From Kiritimatiellia bacterium (GTDB lineage Bacteria; Verrucomicrobiota; Kiritimatiellia; UBA8416; YA12-FULL-48-11), in assembly GCA_028716365.1 (NCBI GenBank), contig JAQUPZ010000004.1:62001-126000 (forward strand): a stretch of DNA of 64,000 bases. Direction: 5' to 3'. Each line of letters begins with the position of its first letter. Within the stretch, counting starts at the first letter, position 1. Below are positions 27,103 through 37,181 of this stretch, in pieces. Position numbers and translations under genes: made by a program. Below the pieces are notes generated by a model. The model worked only from the letters and a program-made list of their open reading frames with translations, was not told the DNA's origin and did no database searches.

Positions 27103-28476
27103 ATGAGAAAACATACAGGTAGAATAGCGGTTCTTTGTTTGCTGGCAATCTGTCTGGGCTTTAATTCCAAGGCTATTTCGGCTGAACAAGGATGTGCCGG
27201 GGGTAAACATCAACTCCTTGCGAAGACTTATAATTCGGGTTTTAAATTGGCACATGACACCTACAACGGTATGGGTGTGGGAAGTGACGGAAAGATATAC
27301 TATGTTCTTTGCACCCAGCCTCATGATGTTGCAGCGCAAATGTGCAGTTTTGACCCCGCCACCCAGGAGATCAAGCGCATTGGAGATCTGACGGAAGCCT
27401 GCGGAGAAAAAGAAATGAAGGCGGTCGCACAAGGCAAAAGCCACTGTAATTTTGTTGAGTACAAGGGGAAGCTTTATTTTTCCACCCACACCGGTTTCTA
27501 TGCCATCATCGATGACATGGAGAAAATGGCTCCTCCACCGCCTGGCTGGAAGCCTTACCAGGGCGGGCACTTCCTTGCTTACGATATGGCAACTGGCAAG
27601 TTTGAGGATTTTGGCATGCCGCTTCCCGGTGAAGCCATCCTCACCATGAACATGGATAACCAGCGCGGCAGGCTCTATGGGCTTACCTGGCCAACTGCCC
27701 ATTTTGTGACCTATGACGTTGCCACGAAAAAAATGAAAGACCTGGGGCCGACAGCACTGGACGGGGAGAATGGCAAGGGTGCCAGGTATCGTACCATTTG
27801 CAGGTCCCTTGCAGTTAATCCCGATGACGGCTCTGTTTACTTCACCACCGGCGATGGCGCGATTTTCCATTATAGCTATGCGCGAGAGAAGCTCGAGACT
27901 GTGAACGGCGAAAACATGAAAAAGGACTATTTTGGATTATACGACCCGACTTTCTCCGGGCATATGGGATACAACTGGCGGATGGTGACATGGTATCCAT
28001 CAGAAAAAATGTTCTATGGAGTACATGGTAATTCCGGTTATTTATTCCGGTTCGATCCATCTGTTCCCCGTATTGAAGTTTTGGACCGGCTCACATCCTT
28101 GCCATCACAGCGCAGCGGCATGTACGACCAATTCAGTTACGGATATCTGGGATTCACACTTGGTCCTGACAAACGTACACTTTATTATCTCACCGGTGGT
28201 CCTATCTATGTCGACGGGAAAAGGGTGACAGGGAAAGACATTACCGGTAAAGGCGAAGCAAAAGGGCTTGAGAACCTTCATTTGATCACCTACGACATTC
28301 CGACTCGTACGTATCGTGACCATGGCGCGATATTTTACGCGGACGGACAGCGTCCGTTGTACGTAAATTCAATCGCAGTCGGGCTGGATGGTACGGTGTA
28401 TACACTGGCGCGAATTACCGAGAATGGCCATACGCGAACAGATCTTATCAGTATTGCCAATCCGTTCAAAAAGTAA
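27103..28476 (+). CDS. secreted beta-propeller-like hypothetical protein
   Basis: Signal peptide; repeated blocks such as MCSFDPATQEIKRIGDLTE, FLAYDMATGKFEDFGMPLPGEA, FVTYDVATKKMKDLGPTA. Confidence 0.68.
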   Translation: MRKHTGRIAVLCLLAICLGFNSKAISAEQGCAGGKHQLLAKTYNSGFKLAHDTYNGMGVGSDGKIYYVLCTQPHDVAAQMCSFDPATQEIKRIGDLTEACGEKEMKAVAQGKSHCNFVEYKGKLYFSTHTGFYAIIDDMEKMAPPPPGWKPYQGGHFLAYDMATGKFEDFGMPLPGEAILTMNMDNQRGRLYGLTWPTAHFVTYDVATKKMKDLGPTALDGENGKGARYRTICRSLAVNPDDGSVYFTTGDGAIFHYSYAREKLETVNGENMKKDYFGLYDPTFSGHMGYNWRMVTWYPSEKMFYGVHGNSGYLFRFDPSVPRIEVLDRLTSLPSQRSGMYDQFSYGYLGFTLGPDKRTLYYLTGGPIYVDGKRVTGKDITGKGEAKGLENLHLITYDIPTRTYRDHGAIFYADGQRPLYVNSIAVGLDGTVYTLARITENGHTRTDLISIANPFKK

Positions 28477-28558
28477 AAGTTTGTTGTTGGATTGTTTACA
28501 TTGCTTCGGTAAGTATACGGTAACTCGTTTAAAAGCTTGGGAAAAGTTTTAAAATTGG

Positions 28559-29029
28559 ATGTCCGTGTATAATAACCGTCAAATACCGCTAAAATATCGT
28601 TTCTATCTAATCGTCGGAATCCTTGCGTTGATAATGACAGGCTGCGCGACGATACGGCCTCCTTCCGGTCAATTGCCTGTCGAACGTAAAATGCTGGTAA
28701 CTGGTTACTGTCGTTGCGGTGAATGTTGTGGCTGGAAACGAAACTGGATAGGACTTCCCGTGGTGGCATCCGGATCGCGGAAGGGGGCTCCTAAGAAAAT
28801 CGGCATATGTGCCGATGGATCACGTGCAAAATATGGCACAATAGCTGCAGATCCAACAAAATATCCATTCGGCACAATCATGTATGTAGAAGGATACGGA
28901 TACGGTATCGTTCAGGACACAGGGGGAAAAGTAAAAGGGGAACACATTGATATATTCTTCCGCGATCATACTCAGGCACAACAATGGGGTGCAAAAAAGA
29001 ACATGGTCGTAAAAATCTGGATGCAGTAA
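28559..29029 (+). CDS. 3D domain-containing putative lipoprotein
   Basis: IMTGC lipobox; GTIAADPTKYPFGTIMYVEGYGYGIVQDTGGKVKGEHIDIFF is a 3D domain. Confidence 0.85.
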   Translation: MSVYNNRQIPLKYRFYLIVGILALIMTGCATIRPPSGQLPVERKMLVTGYCRCGECCGWKRNWIGLPVVASGSRKGAPKKIGICADGSRAKYGTIAADPTKYPFGTIMYVEGYGYGIVQDTGGKVKGEHIDIFFRDHTQAQQWGAKKNMVVKIWMQ

Positions 29030-29219
29030 GTTTGTTTGCAAGTCGACTACCTTACGCCACGTTATAATTACATACCGGTTAAACGACTACTTCGCAAAAT
29101 TATCCTGCCAATTTGTAATTACTCGTATTGCATATTTGTTCTTAAAGTGGTAAAAAGAGAGGAACTGAAAGTTTCGTATATAATAAGGGTGTGACAGAGG
29201 AATCTGCCACAGGTGGTTT

Positions 29220-29250
29220 TGGGTGGTCGGGCCGCCATCCAGTTTTTTTT
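29220..29250 (+). terminator. hairpin followed by T8, terminator or attenuator upstream of otsA
   Basis: tgggtgg tcgggccg ccatcca g tttttttt. Confidence 0.5.
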
Positions 29251-29294
29251 CGATTGATATGGATTAATTTATTTTCTTCGATAACAGGGCTCAT

Positions 29295-31529
29295 ATGAAA
29301 CGAATGCTATTATTCATCCTTCCTGTTCTTTTATTAGTTTCCATTGCCTTTACGGTGTTCGGGGTTTTTCAGGTTCGTTATGAGGAGGAGAAGCAATTAG
29401 ACGAGATTAAGAGGAAAGCCATCGCAGTCAATGAGAGCCTGGAATTTTCCGCGCGGCACATTCTTGAAAATAATGATTTAAAGAATGCTAATCGTCTGGT
29501 CGAAAGTTTCCAGAGAAGAGAAAGACTGCAGGGTTGCGTCATCTATGACAAGGAAGGCAGGGTTCTGGCTGTTACTGAACGTATTTCTGATTGGGGCAGG
29601 ACAGCGAAACCATATACCAGCGAGATACTTGTCAGCAAAACGCCCAGGGGGGCGATGGAGAAGTTCGGTGATTATACCGCATACAGTTATGTCCTGCCGA
29701 TCAAGGATGCCAATGGCGAACTTCTGGGCATGGTTGAAGTAGTTTATGATACTTCACATGTACTTACCACGATTGCTGCCATCTGGAAACGGGTGAGTAT
29801 AACATTGATTTCCCTGCTGGTTGTAATTGTCCTGATCATGCTTCTAATCCAGCGGCAGATATTTGTGTTACCTGTTATCCGCCTTACGGAATGGTTTCAA
29901 CATTTTCAGCGCGGGGAAACAGATGTATCACATTCGATCAAAGAAGAGGATGAACTTGGAAAACTTGCCAGCGAGGTTGAGCAGGTGGCGCTGAGCCTCA
30001 GAATCGCACGCAAGGCAGTGTCCGAAAAAGCTTCCGAAAGGCTGGAAAAGGAAGAATTATGGACCGAAGCCAAGCTCAGAGATATTATCCATGTCCGCCT
30101 GGGAGAGAATGCGCTTTACATGGTGTCAAATCGAGAACCATATATGCATGTTATCAATGAAATAACGGGTAAACCGGAGTGCATACGTCCGGCAGGTGGT
30201 GTTGTTACAGCCATAGATCCCATCATGCGCGCCTGCGGGGGTATGTGGATTGCCCATGGAGCAGGTAACGCCGATCGCCAATTTGTTAATTCCAAGGACA
30301 AACTTGGTGTTCCTCCGGAGGATGACAAGTACATTCTCAAGCGAGTCTGGTTATCCAAAGATGAGGAAGAAGGCTACTATTATGGATTTTCAAATGAGGG
30401 TTTGTGGCCACTCTGCCATATTACACATACAAGACCTGTTTTCAGGGAACCGGACTGGCAGGCATATAAGAAAGTAAATCAAAAATTCGCCGATAGTGTT
30501 CTGTTGGAATTACCTGTAAAGAATCCTTTCGTTTTCATCCATGATTACCATTTTACCCTCCTTGCTGGAATGATAAAGGAAAAACGACCGGATACAACTA
30601 TCGCGTTGTTCTGGCATATTCCCTGGCCGAACCCCGAAGTTTTCGCGACATGTCCGTATCAGGAACAAATACTGGAGGGAATGCTTGCATGTGATCTGAT
30701 CGGTTTCCACGTACAAATGCATTGCAATAATTTCCTCGATACAGCAAACAGGCTCCTTGAATCACGCGTAGATACCGAGGCGTTCAAGGTAATACGCTTT
30801 GGCAAAGAAACATTGATCAAAGCATTTCCTATCAGCGTGGATGACTGTACGGGCCATGATTCATCAATGGAAGACTTGCAGCAGATCAATAATCTTTGCA
30901 AAGAATATAATCTTGAAAACACCATAATTGCCATGGGAGTTGACAGAATTGATTATACAAAGGGTCTTAGCGAGCGCATTCTTGCTGTTGACAGGTTTTT
31001 TGAGAAATATCCCCAATACAAGAAAAAATTTGTTTTTATCCAATTGGCCGCACCCAGCCGTACCCATATAAAACGTTATCATGATTTTGCAGGAGAAGTA
31101 GATGAGCTGGTTGAAAAGGCAAATTGGAAGCATTCAGAGGGCGACTGGAAACCAATAATTTATCTCAAACGGCATTTTTCGCAGGAAGAAATCAGACCAT
31201 ATTATCTGATGGCGGATATCTGTATTGTAAGTTCGTTACATGATGGAATGAATCTTGTGGCAAAAGAATATGTTGCGGCAAAAAAAGATTCAAACGGAGT
31301 TTTGATTTTGAGCCGTTTTACCGGCGCCGCCAAGGAATTAACACAAGCCATACATATAAACCCTTATTCTATCGAAGAATTCGCCGACAGTATAAAGTCA
31401 GCCATTGAGATGCCAGCGGAAGAAAAAAGAAGTCGAATGGCACATATGCGCAATGTGATCAGGATCAATAATGTTTACCGATGGGCAGGTAATATCATAA
31501 CCGAATTAACGTCACTTAAGAAGATATAG
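29295..31529 (+). CDS. otsA: membrane sensor (HAMP-like) fused to alpha,alpha-trehalose-phosphate synthase (GT20)
   Basis: N-terminal TM-periplasmic domain-TM then linker; GT20 region VFIHDYHFTLLAGMIKEKRPD, GVDRIDYTKGL, SSLHDGMNLVAKEYVA. Confidence 0.9.
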   Translation: MKRMLLFILPVLLLVSIAFTVFGVFQVRYEEEKQLDEIKRKAIAVNESLEFSARHILENNDLKNANRLVESFQRRERLQGCVIYDKEGRVLAVTERISDWGRTAKPYTSEILVSKTPRGAMEKFGDYTAYSYVLPIKDANGELLGMVEVVYDTSHVLTTIAAIWKRVSITLISLLVVIVLIMLLIQRQIFVLPVIRLTEWFQHFQRGETDVSHSIKEEDELGKLASEVEQVALSLRIARKAVSEKASERLEKEELWTEAKLRDIIHVRLGENALYMVSNREPYMHVINEITGKPECIRPAGGVVTAIDPIMRACGGMWIAHGAGNADRQFVNSKDKLGVPPEDDKYILKRVWLSKDEEEGYYYGFSNEGLWPLCHITHTRPVFREPDWQAYKKVNQKFADSVLLELPVKNPFVFIHDYHFTLLAGMIKEKRPDTTIALFWHIPWPNPEVFATCPYQEQILEGMLACDLIGFHVQMHCNNFLDTANRLLESRVDTEAFKVIRFGKETLIKAFPISVDDCTGHDSSMEDLQQINNLCKEYNLENTIIAMGVDRIDYTKGLSERILAVDRFFEKYPQYKKKFVFIQLAAPSRTHIKRYHDFAGEVDELVEKANWKHSEGDWKPIIYLKRHFSQEEIRPYYLMADICIVSSLHDGMNLVAKEYVAAKKDSNGVLILSRFTGAAKELTQAIHINPYSIEEFADSIKSAIEMPAEEKRSRMAHMRNVIRINNVYRWAGNIITELTSLKKI

Positions 31530-31541
31530 AATTGCGATAAA

Positions 31542-32345
31542 ATGGAATATTTATTTAGTAATTGGAAAACAATAGAAAAGATATTGTTCCGGAAATATTG
31601 TTTTTTCTTCTTCGATTACGATGGGACTTTGGCCCCTATAGTTGATATTCCGCACAAGGCGTTTCTCCCAAAAATAACCAAACAACTCTTGTTTAGATTG
31701 TCTAAATGCCGCAACTGTAAGGTCGCCGTTATCAGCGGACGATCGCTGATTGATGTAAAGAAAAAAGTAGGGCTGGGCAGAATAATATATGCCGGCAATC
31801 ACGGCTTGGAATTAGAAGGAACACGCCTTCGATTTAAAGCCCCGGTCCCTCATGGTTTAAAGGCGATAATACAACATATAAACCATGTTTTGGCCCATGA
31901 ACTTTCAGGAATTCCGGGCGTATTCGTGGAAAATAAGGGAATAACTGTCAGCGTTCATTATCGTTTAGTCAGTCACAAGAATCTTAAATTAATGCATAAG
32001 AATTTCAGAAATGTGATTAAGCCCTATATTGAACGAAATCAAGTAGAGATTATATCCGGAAAGAAAATTTACGAAATCAAACCGTCAGTAAAATGGGGCA
32101 AAGAAAAAATTGTCTCATGGCTTCTGACAAAGCACCGGTCAGCCCGGAACAGTAAATCCATATTCCCGGTTTATATCGGGGATGACGTTGCTGATGAAAA
32201 TGTATTCAGATTCCTCAGCCATGACGGCCTGTCAATATTCGTTGGGAATCCCTGCAAAACTACGGCACAGTTTTATTTAAGGAACACAGGAGATGTTTCG
32301 GAATTCTTGCGTCGCATTGTCGTATTAATGTCTATTTCTGTCTAA
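31542..32345 (+). CDS. otsB: trehalose-6-phosphate phosphatase
   Basis: FFFFDYDGTLAPIVDIPHKAF, VAVISGRSLIDVKKKVGL, YIGDDVADENVFRFL. Confidence 0.92.
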   Translation: MEYLFSNWKTIEKILFRKYCFFFFDYDGTLAPIVDIPHKAFLPKITKQLLFRLSKCRNCKVAVISGRSLIDVKKKVGLGRIIYAGNHGLELEGTRLRFKAPVPHGLKAIIQHINHVLAHELSGIPGVFVENKGITVSVHYRLVSHKNLKLMHKNFRNVIKPYIERNQVEIISGKKIYEIKPSVKWGKEKIVSWLLTKHRSARNSKSIFPVYIGDDVADENVFRFLSHDGLSIFVGNPCKTTAQFYLRNTGDVSEFLRRIVVLMSISV

Positions 32346-32359
32346 ACCGGATTCGAATG

Positions 32360-32971
32360 CTACAGCCCAGATACCAAAGTTCCCGGGCGACGGAGGGCAA
32401 TACAGGGGCCAAGGATTTCTCTCAATACAACAGCTTTCCTGATTGATTCCCGTTTTATAAGTTCGTGAACAAGGTCTGCTCTAAACTGCGATGTTTCCCT
32501 GCGTATATGGACAGTGGCCGGTTTATCGTACCTATCACTGGCCATGGCAGGTTGGGGTACTTCTGGCGGAGGCGGCGGAGATGAAGCTAGAACCGGTTTG
32601 TTCGACTCCCGAATATCATAGGCAGATTCTACTGTTAGAACCTCCTTAATGACAGGAATCGAAACAGATTCTTGCGTCTTTATCTTCCGAACCTGCCGTT
32701 GTGATACAGGCAGTGGCAACGGAGGAGGCGCATCGTTTATTTCCGGTATTGGAATTTTACCCGAGAGACTTTCAAGAAACTTCTTCAGTTCATCCTCGGG
32801 TGCAGTGTAGCCGCCGCCATCCGATTGCTGTTGTCCCGGTTTTGAGATTCCAGGCTTGGCGCCTTTTGCAACCTTGATGATTTGCGCCAGGATGGCGATA
32901 ACAATAATCACCAGGGGAATTATGTCCCCACCGCCAGATGCTATATATGGATGATGAAACATAACCATCAT
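32360..32971 (-). CDS. membrane-anchored proline-rich hypothetical protein in the NfeD/FloA operon
   Basis: N-terminal TM, low-complexity linker; immediately downstream of floA on the same strand. Confidence 0.65.
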   Translation of the reverse strand: MMVMFHHPYIASGGGDIIPLVIIVIAILAQIIKVAKGAKPGISKPGQQQSDGGGYTAPEDELKKFLESLSGKIPIPEINDAPPPLPLPVSQRQVRKIKTQESVSIPVIKEVLTVESAYDIRESNKPVLASSPPPPPEVPQPAMASDRYDKPATVHIRRETSQFRADLVHELIKRESIRKAVVLREILGPCIALRRPGTLVSGL

Positions 32972-32977
32972 TCACAT

Positions 32978-34009
32978 TTATTCAGAACGTTTTGGTTTGT
33001 TGTCCCGTTCGTCGCCTGCAATTGCCTTGCGCATTGAACTGTCGGCATCGATATTCTGCATTCTATAAAAATCCATAACTCCCAGATTACCTTCACGGAA
33101 TGCCTGAGCCATGGCACGAGGAACTTCAGCCTGGGCTTCTACAACCTTGGCCTGCATTTCCTGGACACGGGCCCTCATTTCCTGTTCCTGTGCTACTGCC
33201 ATGGCGCGGCGGCCTTCAGCCTCTGCCTGGCGCAGTTTCTTGTCGGCCTCTGCGCGTTCGGTTTCCAACATGGCGCCAACGTTTGCAATGTCACCGCTTG
33301 TAGTTCCTGCGACACTGAGATCAGCTATATCGATGGAAACAATCTCGAACGCAGTCTGGGAATCAAGGCCGCTTTCGAGGACTTTGCGGCTGATTTTATC
33401 AGGATGTTCAAGTACTTCTTTGTAAGTTGCAGATGAACCTATTGCGCTTACGATTCCCTGTCCAACACGGGCGATAATTGTGTCTTCACCGGCTCCACCA
33501 ACGAGCCGTTCGAGGTTAGTCCGTACCGTTACACGCGCTTTTACAACCATTCGAATACCATCTTTTGCAACGGCATCCAACATTGCGGGGCCACCTTTTT
33601 TGGGGTCAGGGCAGTCGATTACCTTTGGTATTACGCTTGTTCGAACAGCATCCAGCACGTCTCGACCTGCAAGGTCAATGGCCGTTGCACGCTGGAAATT
33701 AAGGTCAATGTTTGCCTTGTCGGCGGCGATAAGGGAACGTGCAACGTTGATGACATCACCACCAGCGAGGTAATGCGCCTCGAGCATATCGGTCGAAAGG
33801 TCGAGTCCGGCCTTGATTATACTTATGCGGGCATCAACAATGAGAGATGGCGGGACGTTCCTGAGTTTCATACCTATAAGCGAAAAGATAGACACTTTGG
33901 CACCAGCTGCCAATGCTTTGACCCATACCCTGAGGAACATGAAAATCACTATCACAAACGCTATTACCAGTATTACGCCAATGCCTGTAATGATCTGCAC
34001 TATGTTCAT
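32978..34009 (-). CDS. floA: flotillin-like protein FloA (YqfA/UPF0365 family)
   Basis: [87 protein letters not shown]. Confidence 0.95.
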   Translation of the reverse strand: MNIVQIITGIGVILVIAFVIVIFMFLRVWVKALAAGAKVSIFSLIGMKLRNVPPSLIVDARISIIKAGLDLSTDMLEAHYLAGGDVINVARSLIAADKANIDLNFQRATAIDLAGRDVLDAVRTSVIPKVIDCPDPKKGGPAMLDAVAKDGIRMVVKARVTVRTNLERLVGGAGEDTIIARVGQGIVSAIGSSATYKEVLEHPDKISRKVLESGLDSQTAFEIVSIDIADLSVAGTTSGDIANVGAMLETERAEADKKLRQAEAEGRRAMAVAQEQEMRARVQEMQAKVVEAQAEVPRAMAQAFREGNLGVMDFYRMQNIDADSSMRKAIAGDERDNKPKRSE

Positions 34010-34029
34010 ACGATCTATCTCCTTGCTTT

Positions 34030-34509
34030 TTACTTCGCTGCCTCGACAACCACGCGGCTGCCATCAATTTTAATTACTGTAATTTTAATACCTTTTTCAA
34101 TCATTTCACCCTGGGTAACGACATCAATCCTCTTGCCGTTGATGGTGGCAAATCCAGCTGGTCTTAATTCGGATGCTGTTTCACCATCTTTGCCCAAAAG
34201 TTCACTGTAGTCGCTGGCTGATTTTGATGTCGAGAGATCCTTTCCAACGATTATTTTCATTCCTATTCGTGACGCCGGGAAATATTTCATCCAGATGATT
34301 ATTGTAATAACTGCGACTATGACGATACCTATCAGGGCGTATGTTCCGCCTATAACTCCAAAAGCGACATAACCTGTAATTACGGCGGCAAACAGGGCTA
34401 TTCCACCGATAGTTCCGAGAATAGCACCCGGGGTATACAATTCAGCCCCGATCAGGATCAAGCCCGTAACTACAAAAATAATGAACAGATTCACAGATGT
34501 GTTAGGCAT
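34030..34509 (-). CDS. NfeD-like membrane protein (short)
   Basis: TM segments then [53 protein letters not shown]. Confidence 0.88.
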   Translation of the reverse strand: MPNTSVNLFIIFVVTGLILIGAELYTPGAILGTIGGIALFAAVITGYVAFGVIGGTYALIGIVIVAVITIIIWMKYFPASRIGMKIIVGKDLSTSKSASDYSELLGKDGETASELRPAGFATINGKRIDVVTQGEMIEKGIKITVIKIDGSRVVVEAAK

Positions 34510-34518
34510 TGTTTTTCC

Positions 34519-35925
34519 TTAAACCTTTCTTTCCACAACTATACGGTTTCCATGGGTTTCGGCAATTATAATTCTTGTGTCTTTTTCTAAGAACTCCCCG
34601 CGTGTTACGACGTCAAGCCTTTTACCGGCAAAGACGGCCGTACCGCTTGGGCGCAGTTCGGAAAGGGCAACCCCCTCCGTACCCACAAGGCTTGCGGTAT
34701 CTTCACTTGATGCATGGAACCCATCATGCCTGTTTTCCGATATAAGAAGCATAAGGTTTTGGAAGGCCTTGGTTTCCGGCAAGAACCGCGCAAGCAACCA
34801 GGCTATGACAAAAGTGGCAATGATTTGTATACCGAGTTTTGAGATCGCACCGGGCATTCTTTTGAAATCGGGCTGCCACGGAACTCCGGGATAATGACCA
34901 GCCATAGCCATGAGAAGCGACATGAAAATCAGGAGAGTGCCAATAGCTCCGGGAAGTATTGTACCTGGAAAGAAGAATACTTCTGATGCCAGGAGTAGAA
35001 TTCCGAGCATAAACAGCACCAGTTCCCACATACCCGCTAAACCAGCTATGTGATAACCCCAGAACCAGATTGCAAGAAGTATGACACCTATTATACCGGG
35101 AAGAACAACGCCGGGTGTTTTGAATTCGATGTACAGTCCCAGAAGCCCGCCCATCAGAAACAGTGCTGAAAACATTTCGATATACCGGGCAATTTTTTCG
35201 GCAGCATCCACCTTCAAGGTAACTATCCTACTCTTCGGGTGGCCGATTTTGTCAAGTAAACCAGCAAGGTTCTCGACTGTTCCTTTGGAAAGGAGTGACC
35301 GTTTTTTACCATCTTTACCGACGAGACGCTCAGCCTCGACATTTGTCAGGGTAAGTATCTGGTTGGACGGACAGATTACCTCATTTTCTATCTTGTATTC
35401 CGGACCACGTCGCACCATTGCCTCCGCCAACTTGGGATCATGATTCTTACGTTGGGCGGTAGTCCTTATGAGTCCTGACACATACGACACCATTTTTTCT
35501 TCGATTGCCGCTGGCATTTCCTGGGGGGCGCCAATGGGTGACATCAGGAGCGGCATGGCATCGCCAATATTACTGCCGGGCGCCATGTATATTTCATCCG
35601 TGGCGAGAGATATTATTGCGCCGGCTGATATCGCCCTCGGATTGACGAATGTATAGGTCTTGATTTTGGTGTTTGCAATTATGGCAATGATATCTTCCGC
35701 GGCATCCACGCGGCCACCGGGTGTATTCATGTCGAAGATAATTGCAGAGGCTCCCTCGGAAACCGCCTCGTCAACACCACGGCGTATAACATAGACCAGC
35801 CCGCGTTCAATCATATCTTTTACAGGAATTACATATACAACATCCTTCTTCGATTCCGCTTGCACAGGTATCAGCAGAACAAGGCACAAAAACACCAGCA
35901 TTAATGTAAAAATGAATGGTTTCAT
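34519..35925 (-). CDS. NfeD family protein with N-terminal ClpP-like serine protease domain (long)
   Basis: VIPVKDMIERGLVYVIRRGVDEA...IIFDMNTPGGRVDAAEDI...NPRAISAGAIISLATDEIYMAPGSNIGDA plus C-terminal NfeD OB-like domain. Confidence 0.92.
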   Translation of the reverse strand: MKPFIFTLMLVFLCLVLLIPVQAESKKDVVYVIPVKDMIERGLVYVIRRGVDEAVSEGASAIIFDMNTPGGRVDAAEDIIAIIANTKIKTYTFVNPRAISAGAIISLATDEIYMAPGSNIGDAMPLLMSPIGAPQEMPAAIEEKMVSYVSGLIRTTAQRKNHDPKLAEAMVRRGPEYKIENEVICPSNQILTLTNVEAERLVGKDGKKRSLLSKGTVENLAGLLDKIGHPKSRIVTLKVDAAEKIARYIEMFSALFLMGGLLGLYIEFKTPGVVLPGIIGVILLAIWFWGYHIAGLAGMWELVLFMLGILLLASEVFFFPGTILPGAIGTLLIFMSLLMAMAGHYPGVPWQPDFKRMPGAISKLGIQIIATFVIAWLLARFLPETKAFQNLMLLISENRHDGFHASSEDTASLVGTEGVALSELRPSGTAVFAGKRLDVVTRGEFLEKDTRIIIAETHGNRIVVERKV

Positions 35926-35987
35926 TGCAGGGTATTATGCATTATTCTATTTTTAATTTCCAGATTAAACTAAGATATGGAGCAATA

Positions 35988-36773
35988 GTGAATCTAAAGG
36001 ATAAAACGGCATTGGTGACCGGTGGAGCGGTGAGAATAGGACGCGCCATCTGCGAAGCGCTTGCTGCCAGGGGTTGTCATATTATCATCCACTGTAATCG
36101 GTCGGCAAATGAAGCAAGTGAACTCGCCGTACGGCTGAAGGGAAAGGGTGTCAAAGCGGTAATTGTTCGCGGTGATTTATCATCTATGGAAGGATGCCGC
36201 AAAGTGATTACAAGTGCTATTAAGAAATCCGGGAATATTGATATTTTAGTGAATAACGCGGCTATTTTCCATAAAGACAGTTTGATGTCTGCCACGACCG
36301 GTAATTTCAAGAAAGAGATGGAGGTGAATTTTCTGGCTCCGGCAATCCTGACGAAAGAATTTGCAAATAAAATAATAAGCCAAAGGAAAAAAAACAAAGT
36401 CCTGACGGGGAAAATCATCAATCTTCTTGACCGGAGAATTACCAGTACGGAAGCTGGATGTTTACCATATCTTATTTCTAAAAAAATGCTCGCGGAATTT
36501 ACAAAATGTTCAGCTCTTGAACTGGCACCTTATATTTCGGTCAATGGTGTAGCTCCCGGTGCAGTGTTGGCACCTGCCTGGAAAAAGAAACCGACAAAAA
36601 GGGGACATGGAGAAGCGGAAAAAACAAGGGATTTGGCAGGTAATATCCCGTTGGGAAAACGGTGTCTCCCCGGGGATGTCGCGAGGGCTGTTATTTTTCT
36701 GCTTGAAGAAGATGGTATAACCGGCCAGATGCTTTTTGTTGATGGGGGACAGCATTTACTGGGTAATGTCTAG
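35988..36773 (+). CDS. SDR family oxidoreductase, pteridine reductase (FolM/PTR1)-like
   Basis: Likely GTG start at 35988; TGGAVRIG (TGxxxRxG) cofactor motif, DILVNNAAIFHKDSL, LPYLISKKML, adjacent to folB. Confidence 0.8.
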   Translation: MNLKDKTALVTGGAVRIGRAICEALAARGCHIIIHCNRSANEASELAVRLKGKGVKAVIVRGDLSSMEGCRKVITSAIKKSGNIDILVNNAAIFHKDSLMSATTGNFKKEMEVNFLAPAILTKEFANKIISQRKKNKVLTGKIINLLDRRITSTEAGCLPYLISKKMLAEFTKCSALELAPYISVNGVAPGAVLAPAWKKKPTKRGHGEAEKTRDLAGNIPLGKRCLPGDVARAVIFLLEEDGITGQMLFVDGGQHLLGNV

Positions 36774-36794
36774 CAGACGGGAAAGGAGTATCCT

Positions 36795-37145
36795 ATGGAT
36801 AAGATGCTGATAAAAGGCCTGGTGTTGGAGTGTATTATCGGAACGAAACCGATCGAACGTAAAAAAAAGCAGAAGCTAATTATTGATATTATTCTGGAGT
36901 TAGATCTGAAACCGGCAGCTAAAAGTGACAATCTTGCTGACACAGTTAATTACAAGACATTAGCAAAGGAAATCATCGCGCTGGTAACCAATAGTCGATT
37001 CTTCCTGATTGAGCGCCTGGCGGACAGGATAGCGTCTACATGCCTTAAAAACCGGCGGGTAAAGTGTGTGACAGTAAATGTGGGGAAACCAGGGGCGCTT
37101 AACAAGGCACAAAATGTGGCCGTGGAAATAACGAGGAAGAGGTAG
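36795..37145 (+). CDS. folB: dihydroneopterin aldolase
   Basis: MDKMLIKGLVLECIIGTKPIERKKKQKLIIDIILELD...DTVNYKTLAKEI...RFFLIERLADRIA. Confidence 0.9.
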   Translation: MDKMLIKGLVLECIIGTKPIERKKKQKLIIDIILELDLKPAAKSDNLADTVNYKTLAKEIIALVTNSRFFLIERLADRIASTCLKNRRVKCVTVNVGKPGALNKAQNVAVEITRKR

Positions 37146-37155
37146 AAGTATTGCG

Positions 37156-37181
37156 AGTACGATCAGGATTACGACAAGATC
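37156..37181. repeat. short GATCAG/GATTAC-type tract preceding the Mur ligase gene
   Basis: gagtacgatcaggattacgacaagat; shares gatcaggattacga with 20757-20770. Confidence 0.55.

Noticed and set aside
29295-32345. Mobile or defence island around otsA/otsB
   Set aside because: No recombinase, repeats or defence motifs; ordinary trehalose genes apart from the N-terminal sensor.
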